64,000 bases of DNA from Dallia pectoralis. Taxonomy: Eukaryota; Chordata; Actinopteri; Esociformes; Umbridae. This document shows, piece after piece, positions 24,801 through 35,900 of the stretch. The notes under the pieces are model-generated. The model was not told where the DNA came from and made no database searches. It was given only the letters and a program-made list of their open reading frames with translations. The stretch spans positions 670,181 to 734,180 of the forward strand of contig CM055728.1 of NCBI GenBank assembly GCA_029465975.1, read 5' to 3'. Position 1 is the stretch's first letter, and each line of letters begins with the position of its first letter. The position numbers were made by a program, and so were the translations under genes.

Positions 24801-27800
24801 ACCTTGTGTTGGCCTTTATCCACTAGCACCTTGTGTTGGCCTTTATCCACTAGTGTTGGCCCTTATCCACTAGCACCTTGTGTTGGCCTCTTATCCACTA
24901 GCACCTTGTGTTGGCCTTTATCCACTAGCACCTTGTGTTGGCCTTATCCACTAGCACCTTGTGTTGGCCTTTATCCACTAGCACCTTGTGTTGGCCTCTA
25001 TCCACTAGCACCTTGTGTTGGCCCTTATCCACTAGCACCTTGTGTTGGCCTTTATCCACTAGCACCCTGTGTTGGCCTTTATCCACTAGCACCTTGTGTT
25101 GGCCCTTATCCACTAGCACCTTGTGTTGGCCCATCCACTAGCACCTTGTGTTGGCCTTATCCACTAGCACCTTGTGTTGGCCTTTATCCACTAGCACCTT
25201 GTGTTGGCCTTTATCCACTAGCACCTTGTGTTGGCCCTTATCCACTAGCACCTTGTGTTGGCCTTTATCCACTAGCACCTTGTGTTGGCCTCTATCCACT
25301 AGCACCTTGTGTTGGCCTTTATCCACTAGCACCTTGTGTTGGCCTTATCCACTAGCACCTGTGTTGGCCCTTATCCACTAGCACCTTGTGTTGGCCTTTA
25401 TCCACTAGCACCTTGTGTTGGCCTTATCCACTAGCACCTTATCCACTAGCACCTTGTGTTGGGCACCTTATCCACTAGCACCTTGTGTTGGCCTTTATCC
25501 ACTAGCACCTTGTGTTGGCCTCTATCCACTAGCACCTTGTGTTGGCCCTTATCCACTAGCACCTTGTGTTGGCCTGGCCCTTATCCACCACTTGGCCTTT
25601 ATCCACTAGCACCTTGTGTTGGCCTTTATCCACTAGCACCTTGTGTTGGCCTAACCTTGTGTGGGCCTTTATCCACTAGCACCTTGTGTTGGCCTTTATC
25701 CACTAGCACCTTGTGTTGGCCCTTATCCACTAGCACCTTGTGTTGGCCTTATCCACTAGCACCTTGTGTTGGCACCTTATCCACTAGCACCTTGTGTTGG
25801 CCCTTATCCACTAGCACCTTGTGTTGGCCTTTATCCACTAGCACCTTGTGTTGGCCTCTATCCACTAGCACCTTGTGTTGGCCTTTATCCACTAGCACCT
25901 TGTGTTGGCCTCTATCCACTAGCACCTTGTGTTGGCCTTTATCCACTAGCACCTTGTGTTGGCCTTTATCCACTAGCACCTTGTGTTGGCCTTTATCCAC
26001 TAGCACCTTGTGTTGGCCTTGTGTTTATCCACTAGCACCTTGTGTTGGCCCTTATCCACTAGCACCTTGTGTTGGCCCTTATCCACTAGCACCTTGTGTT
26101 GGCCTTTATCCACTAGCACCTTGTGTTGGCCTTTATCCACTAGCACCTTGTGTTGGCCCTTATCCACTAGCACCTTGTGTTTATCCACTAGCACCTTGTG
26201 TTGGCCTTTATCCACTAGCACCTTGTGTTGGCCCTTATCCACTAGCACCTTGTGTTGGCCTTTATCCACTAGCACCTTGTGTTGGGCACCTTGTGTTGGC
26301 CCTTATCCACTAGCACCTTGTGTTGGCCTTTATCCACTAGCACCTTGTGTTGGCCTTATCCACTAGCAGCACTTATCCACTAGCACCTTGTGTTGGCCTT
26401 TATCCACTAGCACCTTGTGTTGGCCTTATCCACTAGCACCTTGTGTTGGCCCTTATCCACTAGCACCTTGTGTTGGCCTCTATCCACTAGCATCCACTTA
26501 TAGCACCTTGTGTTGGCCTTATCCACTAGCACCTTGTGTTGGCCTTTATCCACTAGCACCTTGTGTTGGCCTTTATCCACTAGCACCTTGTGTTGGGCAC
26601 CTTGTGTTGGCCCTTATCCACTAGCACCTTGTGTTGGGCCTTTATCCACTAGCACCTTGTGTTGGCCCTTATCCACTAGCACCTTGTGTTGGCCTTTATC
26701 CACTAGCACCTTTATCCACTAGCACCTTGTGTTGGCCTTATCCACTAGCACCTTGTGTTGGCCCTTATCCACTAGCACCTTGTGTTGGCCTTTATCCACT
26801 AGCACCTTGTGTTGGCCCTTATCCACTAGCACCTTGTGTTGGCCCTTATCCACTAGCACCTTGTGTTGGCCTTATCCACTAGCACCTTGTGTTGGCCCTT
26901 ATCCACTAGCACCTTGTGTTGGCCCTTATCCACTAGCACCTTGTGTTGGCCTCTATCCACTAGCACCTGTGTGGCCTTTATTAGCACCTTGTGTTGGCCT
27001 TATCCACTAGCACCACTGTGTTGGCCTTATCCACTAGCACCTTGTGTTGGCCTTTATCCACTAGCACCTTGTGTTGGCCCTTATCCACTGGCACCTTGTG
27101 TTGGCCTTTATCCACTAGCACCTTGTGTTGGCCTTTTATCCACTAGCACCTTGTGTTGGCCTTTATCCACTAGCACCTTGTGTTGGCCTCTATCCACTAG
27201 CACCTTGTGTTGGCCCTTATCCACTAGCACCTTGTGTTGGCCTTTATCCACTAGCACCTTGTGTTGGCCTTTATCCACTAGCACCTTGTGTTGGCCTTTA
27301 TCCACTAGCACCTTGTGTTGGCCCTTATCCACTAGCACCTTGTGTTGGCCCTTATCCACTAGCACCTTGTGTTGGCCTTTATCCACTAGCACCTTGTGTT
27401 GGCCTTTATCCACTAGCACCTTGTGTTGGCCTTTATCCACTAGCACCTTGTGTTGGCCTTTATCCACTAGCACCTTGTGTTGGCCCTTATCCACTAGCAC
27501 CTTGTGTTGGCCTTATCCACTAGCACCTTGTGTTGGCCTTATCCACTAGCACCTTGTGTTGGCCCTTTATCCACTAGCACCTTGTGTTGGCCTTTATCCA
27601 CTAGCACCTTGTGTTGGCCTTATCCACTAGCACCTTGTGTTGGCCTTTATCCACTAGCCCTTATCCACTAGCACCTTGTGTTGGCCTCTATCCACTAGCA
27701 CCTTGTGTTGGCCTTTATCCACTAGCACCTTGTGTTGGCCTTTATCCACTAGCACCTTGTGTTGGCCTTTATCCACTAGCACCTTGTGTTGGCCTCTTAT

Positions 27801-30800
27801 CCACTAGCACCTTGTGTTGGCCTCTATCCACTAGCACCTTGTGTTGGCCTTATCCACTAGCACCTTGTGTTGGCCTTTATCCACTAGCACCTTGTGTTGG
27901 CCTTTATCCACTAGCACCTTGTGTTGGCCTTATCCACTAGCACCTTGTGTTGGCCTTTATCCACTAGCACCTTGTGTTGGCCTCTATCCACTAGCACCTT
28001 GTGTTGGCCTTTATCCACTAGCACCTTGTGTTGGCCCTTATCCACTAGCACCTTGTGTTGGCCTCTATCCACTAGCACCTTGTGTTGGCCTCTATCCACT
28101 AGCACCTTGTGTTGGCCCTTATCCACTAGCACCTTGTGTTGGCCTCTATCCACTAGCACCTTGTGTTGGCCTCTATCCACTAGCACCTTGTGTTGGCCTT
28201 ATCCACTAGCACCTTGTGTTGGCCTCTATCCACTAGCACCTTGTGTTGGCCTTTATCCACCTTATCCACTAGCACCTTGTGTTGGCCTTTATCCACTAGC
28301 ACCTTGTGTTGGCCTTTATCCACTAGCACCTTGTGTTGGCCTTATCCACTAGCACCTTGTGTTGGCCTTATCCACTAGCACCTTGTGTTGGCCTTTATCC
28401 ACTAGCACCTTGTGTTGGCCTTTATCCACTAGCACCTTGTGTTGGCCTCTATCCACTAGCACCTTGTGTTGGCCCTTATCCACTAGCACCTTGTGTTGGC
28501 CCTTATCCACTAGCACCTTGTGTTGGCCCTTATCCACTAGCACCTTGTGTTGGCCTTTATCCACTAGCACCTTGTGTTGGCCTCTATCCACTAGCACCTT
28601 GTGTTGGCCTCTATCCACTAGCACCTTGTGTTGGCCTCTATCCACTAGCACCTTGTGTTGGCCTCTATCCACTAGCACCTTGTGTTGGCCTTTATCCACT
28701 AGCACCTTGTGTTGGCCTTTATCCACTAGCACCTTGTGTTGGCCCTTATCCACTAGCACCTTGTGTTGGCCTTTATTATCCACTAGCACCTTGTGTTGGC
28801 CTTTATCCACTAGCACCTTGTGTTGGCCCTTTATCCACTAGCACCTTGTGTTGGCCCTTATCCACTAGCACCTTGTGTTGGCCTTATCCACTAGCACCTT
28901 GTGTTGGCCCTTATCCACTAGCACCTTGTGTTGGCCCTTATCCACTAGCACCTTGTGTTGGCCTCTTATCCACTAGCACCTTGTGTTGGCCCTTATCCAC
29001 TAGCACCTTGTGTTGGCCCTTATCCACTAGCACCTTGTGTTGGCCTTTATCCACTAGCACCTTGCCTTTATCCACTAGCACCTTGTGTTGGCCTTTATCC
29101 ACTAGCACCTTGTGTTGGCCTTTATCCACTAGCACCTTGTGTTGGCCCTTTATCCACTAGCACCTTGTGTTGGCCTTTATCCACTAGCACCTTGTGTTGG
29201 CTTTATCCACTAGCACCTTGTGTTGGCCTTTATCCACTAGCACCTTGTGTTGGCCTCTATCCACTAGCACCTTGTGTTGGCCTTTATCCACTAGCACCTT
29301 GTGTTGGCCTTTATCCACTAGCACCTTGTGTTGGCCTTTATCCACTAGCACCTTGTGTTGGCCTTTATCCACTAGCACCTTGTGTTGGCCTCTATCCACT
29401 AGCACCTTGTGTTGGCCTTTATCCACTAGCACCTTGTGTTGGCCTTTATCCACTAGCACCTTGTGTTGGCCTTTATCCACTAGCACCTTGTGTTGGCCTT
29501 TATCCACTAGCACCTTGTGTTGGCCTTTATCCACTAGCACCTTGTGTTGGCTTATCCACTAGCACCTTGTGTTGGCCTTATCCACTAGCACCTTGTGTTG
29601 GCCTTTATCCACTAGCACCTTGTGTTGGCCTTTATCCACTAGCACCTTGTGTTGGCCTCTATCCACTAGCACCTTGTGTTGGCCTTTATCCACTAGCACC
29701 TTGTGTTGGCCTCTATCCACTAGCACCTTGTGTTGGCCTTTATCCACTAGCACCTTGTGTTGGCCTTTATCCACTAGCACCTTGTGTTGGCCTTTATCCA
29801 CTAGCACCTTGTGTTGGCCTTTATCCACTAGCACCTTGTGTTGGCCTTTATCCACTAGCACCTTGTGTTGGCCTTTATCCACTAGCACCTTGTGTTGGCC
29901 TCTATCCACTAGCACCTTGTGTTGGCCTTTATCCACTAGCACCTTGTGTTGGCCTTTATCCACTAGCACCTTGTGTTGGCCTTTATCCACTAGCACCTTG
30001 TGTTGGCCTTTATCCACTAGCACCTTGTGTTGGCCCTTATCCACTAGCACCTTGTGTTGGCCCTTATCCACTAGCACCTTGTGTTGGCCTTTATCCACTA
30101 GCACCTTGTGTTGGCCTTTATCCACTAGCACCTTGTGTTGGCCTTTATCCACTAGCACCTTGTGTTGGCCTTTATCCACTAGCACCTTGTGTTGGCCCTT
30201 ATCCACTAGCACCTTGTGTTGGCCTTGTGTTGGCCCTTATCCACTAGCACCTTGTGTTGGCCCTTATCCACTAGCACCTTGTGTTGGCCCTTATCCACTA
30301 GCACCTTGTGTTGGCCCATCCACTAGCACCTTGTGTTGGCCTTTATCCACTAGCACCTTGTGTTGGCCTTATCCACTAGCACCTTGTGTTGGCCTTTATC
30401 CACTAGCACCTTGTGTTGGCACCCTTTATCCACTAGCACCTTGTGTTGGCCTTTATCCACTAGCACCTTGTGTTGGCCCTTATCCACTAGCACCTTGTGT
30501 TGGCCTTTATCCACTAGCACCTTGTGTTGGCCCTTATCCACTAGCACCTTGTGTTATCCACTAGCACCTTGTGTTGGCCTTTATCCACTAGCACCTTGTG
30601 TTGGCCTTTATCCACTAGCACCTTGTGTTGGCCCTTATCCACTAGCACCTTATCCACTAGCACCTTGTGTTGGCCTTTATCCACTAGCACCTTGTGTTGG
30701 CCTTTATCCACTAGCACCTTGTGTTGGCCCTTATCCACTAGCACCTTGTGTTGGCCTCTATCCACTAGCACCTTGTGTTGGCCCTTATCCACTAGCACCT

Positions 30801-31745
30801 TGTGTTGGCCCTTATCCACTAGCACCTTGTGTTGGCCCTTATCCACTAGCACCTTGTGTTGGCCTTTATCCACTAGCACCTTGTGTTGGCCTTTATCCAC
30901 TAGCACCTTGTGTTGGCCTTTATCCACTAGCACCTTGTGTTGGCCTTTATCCACTAGCACCCTGTGTTTGCCTCTATCCACTAGCACCTTGTGTGGGCCT
31001 TTATCCACTAGCACCCTGTGTTTGCCTCTATCCACTAGCACCTTGTGTTGGCCTTTATCCACTAGCACCTTGTGTTGGCCTTTATCCACTAGCACCTTGT
31101 GTTGGCCTTTATCCACTAGCACCTTGTGTTGGCCTTTATCCACTAGCACCCTGTGTTTGCCTCTATCCACTAGCACCTTGTGTTGGCCTTTATCCACTAG
31201 CACCTTGTGTTGGCCTTTATCCACTAGCACCTTGTGTGGGCCTCTATCCACTAGCACCCTGTGTTTGCCTCTATCCACTAGCACCTTGTGTTGGCCCTTA
31301 TCCACTAGCACCTTGTGTTGGCCCTTATCCACTAGCACATTGTGTTGGCCTTTATCCACTAGCACCTTGTGTTGGCCTCTATCCACTAGCACCCTGTGTT
31401 GGCCCTTATCCACTAGCACCTTGTGTTGGCCTTTATCCACTAGCACCCTGTGTTTGCCTCTATCCACTAGCACCTTGTGTTGGCCTTTATCCACTAGCAC
31501 CTTGTGTGGGCCTCTATCCACTAGCACCTTGTGTTGGCCTCTATCCACTAGCACCCTGTGTTGGCCTTTATCCACTAGCACCTTGTGTTGGCCTTTATCC
31601 ACTAGCACCCTGTGTTTGCCTTTATCCACTAGCACCTTGTGTTGGCCTTTATCCACTAGCACCTTGTGTTGGCCTTTATCCACTAGCATCTTGTGTTGGC
31701 CTTTATCCACTAGCACCTTGTGTTGGCCCTTATCCACTATCACCC
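18881..31745. repeat. 27-bp minisatellite, about 475 copies
   Basis: The unit contains ccactagcaccttgtgttgg followed by cc(c/t)(t/c)tat. The period is 27. It abuts the 36-bp array directly, sharing ttat at the junction. Unit types differ at ccttatcc, ctttatcc or ctctatcc, and include rarer forms (gtgtgggcc, gtgtttgcc, aatagaaccctg, actataacc). The rare forms recur together in blocks, which shows block-wise duplication. Frames YPLAPCVGL, STSTLCWPL and (- strand) LVDKGQHKV are open only because 27 is a multiple of three. About 25130-27120 and 27540-28270 are more irregular, with truncated units. Confidence 0.98.
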
Positions 31746-31957
31746 ACTAGCATTTTGTTAAGTATTATTGATTTTAAGGTTCTTTATTGTTTTTTTAATG
31801 AGCTACATAATTCAGCACCCTCCTATATTTCTGACTTCCTCAGCCATCACTCTTCCTCCAAGACCCTCATGTCTTCCAACCAACTTTTGTGTTTTGGTGA
31901 TCATGCTGTTTCTGTTGCTGCTCTAAACATCTGGAATAGTCTTCCTTTATATAGTTA
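31745..31957 (+). mobile_element. LINE fragment, C-terminal end of a reverse transcriptase ORF
   Basis: The frame reads FKVLYCFFNELHNSAPSYIS, a serine-rich linker, then FGDHAVSVAALNIWNSLPLY and a stop at 31957. The ELHNSAPSYISDF ... VAALNIWNSLP pattern is the C-terminal signature of Rex1/CR1/L2-type fish LINEs. Only the extreme 3' end of the ORF remains, as usual for 5'-truncated LINE insertions. Its left edge is the end of the 27-bp array. Confidence 0.8.
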
Positions 31958-32204
31958 GGTTTCCATTATTAGAGGTATTTTTAAATCCCACCATAATATC
32001 TCCCACCTTAAACATATTTATAACTCTTACTTCACATACATAGAAATGTAGTTGTTCTGAAATGTACTCTTGTGGATAGACACAATAAGCATTTGTGTTG
32101 TACCGTCATATGTTTTGCTTGCTTTGTTAAACGAAAATAACTTTTCTGATAATTCTTTCTTCATAGCCGTGGTTTTCATTCCACACTGTAATCAGACAAT
32201 GCAA
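31958..32204. other. Unique AT-rich sequence between the LINE tail and the SGK2 3' UTR
   Basis: No open frame, repeat or RNA gene is visible. The first part is probably the 3' UTR of the LINE fragment. Confidence 0.6.
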
Positions 32205-32834
32205 AAGATGATATACATAGTTATTTATTGAAACCTTTTATGTACACATACTTCATTTACCGACAGTGACATTTAACATGTCCCCTGTAGTGATAACACA
32301 ATTATCATCTGGGTCACAAGGTTCCGAATAACAATCATTATATTATTATATATTGCTATTGAAAGAATCATTCACACACATTATGAAAAAAAGTGCTTAC
32401 AATATAAGAATTCTAAGAAGTATTTATGTTATTTTTAAACATGCCTGGATACCACATTGTTGTGCATCTATATACAAGAACTAGACAAAGGTTGGTACAC
32501 ACATACCTACACATACCTATTAACTTGATGTTCAGAAGTGTTATTAATAACAGCACTTTATGACCCCTTTCACCAAGCAGAGACAAGCGTTTAGTAAAGA
32601 CATGAAATCCATAGAGCAGGCACCTGCAGTAAAAGCAATAACTGAGAGGTACTTTTATTTTTTGTTATATATTTTCCATTATTTCGTTGCCAATGCAACA
32701 ATGTCTTATTTTCCTAGCGACTACTGAAAGGTTAAGGTTATTGATTAGGATTTTAGAATCAAATCCTGGACTAGTCGCTAGGGGAGACTACTTGAAGATT
32801 AAGCAGTGGAAAAGCTGAGAAGGACCTTCCTATG
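32205..32834 (-). other. sgk2: SGK2 3' untranslated region with polyadenylation signal
   Basis: On the - strand the stop codon at 32835-32837 is followed by about 600 nt of AT-rich sequence to an AATAAA (complement of 32224-32229). Cleavage is therefore expected near 32205. The stretch carries a nested inverted repeat at 32713-32782. No other gene is visible in it. Confidence 0.65.
32713..32782 (-). other. Nested inverted repeat in the SGK2 3' UTR
   Basis: cctagcgacta at 32713-32723 is a perfect 11-bp inverted match to tagtcgctagg at 32772-32782. Inside it, aggattt at 32747-32753 pairs with aaatcct at 32761-32767. In the SGK2 transcript this could fold as a long stem carrying an inner hairpin. 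The outer arms could instead be terminal inverted repeats of a very small non-autonomous element. Confidence 0.6.
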
Positions 32835-32990
32835 TTAGAGGAAGCTGTCATCACCAGAAACGTAGGAGAAGCCATTGAAGGCGTTGGAGCTGCTGGTGCC
32901 GGCGTTGAGGTCAGGAGTGCGGCCCACTGAATTAGGCACCATCTCTCTGGTGAACTCTGGGTCTATATGCTGCATGTCTGCTGGACCTTT
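32835..32990 (-). CDS. sgk2: SGK2 exon 12, AGC tail with hydrophobic motif
   Basis: Acceptor cttttccag precedes KGPADMQHIDPEFT, and the exon ends FNGFSYVSGDDSFL and TAA (51 codons plus stop). F-x-x-F-S-Y is the hydrophobic motif whose Ser (S352) is the expected mTORC2 site. DPEFT is typical of the AGC kinase tail. Confidence 0.95.
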   Translation of the reverse strand, partial: KGPADMQHIDPEFTREMVPNSVGRTPDLNAGTSSSNAFNGFSYVSGDDSFL

Positions 32991-35900
32991 CTGGAAAAGG
33001 GCGTACGGCCAGTTCAGTTAACAGAATATGGTTGTTTACATTTTAGACACAAACAAACAGGCCTAAAATAAACTTTTTATTATTCATCTTTTGGTTAAAA
33101 AACATATTGGGAAACTACCTGCATTTTATATATTTACAATACTAGGCAAAAACAACCTGTTTTACCAGGGTATAAATATGATATGACACAGGCCAAATTC
33201 CCATAGTGCTTCATTTGTCACATAGAGTGAGGTTTTGTTGCATACTGGGATTTTAGAGGGGTGCACTTACTGGTGATTGTTTTGTATTGAGCACAGCTGT
33301 TTTCATTTAGCGGTTAGCAAAGGGATATTTATGTCACTGGGAGGTTTATTTCAATGTCACGTTTTGTAGTAGGTGAGTTTGTTGATTGTTAGCTGGGTTT
33401 GTATTTTTAGTAAGGCGCCTTCTATACAAAATGTAATTTCATTCACAGTTTATGTATTTTTAGTAAGGCGCCTTCTATACAAAATTTAATTTCATTCACA
33501 CTTTATGTATTTTTAGTAAGGCGCCTTCTATACAAAATGTAATTTCATTCACAGTTTATGTATTTTTTCACCCGTTGTGTCTATTAGTTTTATAAGTAAA
33601 TAAAACTTCATAAATGTCCCACCAGGTCCCATTTACCCCAGATCACATTCACACCGGGTCCCATTCACACCGGGTCCCATTCACACCAGGTCCCATTCAC
33701 ACCGGGTCCCATTTACCCCAGATCACATTCACACCGGGTCCCATTTACCCCAGATCACATTCACACCGGATCCCAATCACACCGGGTCCAATTTACCCCA
33801 GATCACATTCACACCGGGTCCCATTCACACCGGGTCCCATTCACACCAGGTCCCATTCACACAGGGTCCCATTTACCCCAGATCACATTCACACCGGTTC
33901 CCATTCACACCAGATCCCATTCACACCAGATCCCATTCAGACCAGATCCCATTCACACCGGGTCCCATTCACACCGGGTCCCATTCACACCGGGTCCCAT
34001 TCACACCGGGTCCCATTCACACCGGGTCCCATTCACACCGGGTCCCATTCACACCGGGTCCCATTTACCCCAGATCACATTCACACCGGGTCCCATTCAC
34101 ACCGGGTCCCATTCACACCGGGTCCCATTCACACCGGGTCCCATTCACACCGGGTCCCATTCACACCGGGTCCCATTTACCCCAGATCACATTCACACCA
34201 GGTCCCATTTACCCCAGATCACATTCACACCGGGTCCCATTCACACCAGGTCCCATTCACACCAGGTCCCATTCAGACCAGATCACATTTACCCCAGATC
34301 ACATTCACACCGGATCCCATTCACACCGGGTCCCATTTACCCCAGATCACATTCACACCAGGTCCCATTTACCCCAGATCACATTCACACCGGGTCCCAT
34401 TCACACCGGGTCCCATTCACACCAGGTCCCATTCACACAGGGTCCCATTTACCCCAGATCACATTCACACCGGTTCCCATTCACACCAGATCCCATTCAC
34501 ACCAGATCCCATTCACACCGGGTCCCATTCACACCGGGTCCCATTCACACCGGGTCCCATTCACACCGGGTCCCATTCACACCGGGTCCCATTTACCCCA
34601 GATCACATTCACACCGGGTCCCATTCACACCGGGTCCCATTCACACCGGGTCCCATTCACACCGGGTCCCATTCACACCGGGTCCCATTTACCCCAGATC
34701 ACATTCACACCAGGTCCCATTTACCCCAGATCACATTCACACCGGGTCCCATTCACACCGGGTCCCATTCACACCGGGTCCCATTCACACCGGGTCCCAT
34801 TCACACCGGGTCCCATTCACACCAGGTCCCATTTACCCCAGATCACATTCACACCAGTTCCCATTTACCCCAGATCACATTCACACCAGGTCCCATTTAC
34901 CCCAGATCACATTCACACCGGGTCACATTCACACCAGGTCCCATTCACACCAGGTCCCATTTACCCCAGATCACATTCACACCAGGTCCCATTCACACCA
35001 GGTCCCATTTACCCCAGATCACATTCACACCAGGTCCCATTTACCCCAGATCACATTCACATTCAGAAGTGTCAGGGGTTTCTCTTACAGTGTGCCCTGT
35101 ACATCGCACATCACCTCGATCAGTTTTCTGACGAGAAAAGCAAGGTGGATTTTGCAATTTCTCTCCTTACGAGAAGGGCTTTGGACTGGGCGTCCGCTTT
35201 ATGGGCTGTGCACAGCCCAGAACTCCTTTCTGAGGTTCGGTTCTTGGCCCATTTCAAGGAGATGTTGGATCACCCAGTCTCAGGTCGCAGCATCTGGGAT
35301 GAACTACGTGAGTTTAGACAGGGAGCATGTACTGTGGCGGAATATGCCCTGGAGTTTGGTACCCTATCGGCAGGCAGTGGATGGAGTGGCATCGTGCAGC
35401 TCACTATCTACCAGAGGACTCAGTGCTGAGCTACAGACAGAACTGGCTTGCAGAGGGGACATGTCAGACCTTAACCAGTTTATCCAAATATCAATTTCGA
35501 TCGCTAATCTTTTGTTGGAGAATAGGAGTACCGGCTCTTCTGAATATGGTCTGGTTCGATCTGTTCGAGCGCAACCATTGACCTGGCACCTCCCACCTAT
35601 TAAATCACCTCAAGACAGATGTACGTGCCTGTGACTCTGAATGTGAACGGTGAGGTGCGTTACCTAGAGGGACTAGTGGATTCTGTGTGAATGGTGAGGT
35701 GCGTTACCTAGAGGGACTAGTGGATTCTGTGTGAACGGTGAGGTGCGTTACCTAGAGGGACTAGTGGATTCTGTGTGAACGGTGAGGTGCGTTACCTAGA
35801 GGGACTAGTGGATTCTGTGTGAACGGTGAGGTGCGTTACCTAGAGGGACTAGTGGATTCTGTGTTAATGGTGAGGTGCGTTACCTAGAGGGACTAGTGGA

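Noticed and set aside
18856..31743. Open frames encoding YPLAPCVGL, STSTLCWPL or LVDKGQHKV
   Set aside because: 27-bp array; open on both strands only because no unit contains a stop.
18881..31745. Centromeric or telomeric satellite
   Set aside because: The arrays lie between two ordinary genes and differ from each other, and no telomere motif is present. A local minisatellite cluster is the simpler reading.
33614..35131. 505-codon frame leading toward gag
   Set aside because: It consists of the 16-bp array and exits into a frame other than gag, so it is not a gag N-terminus.
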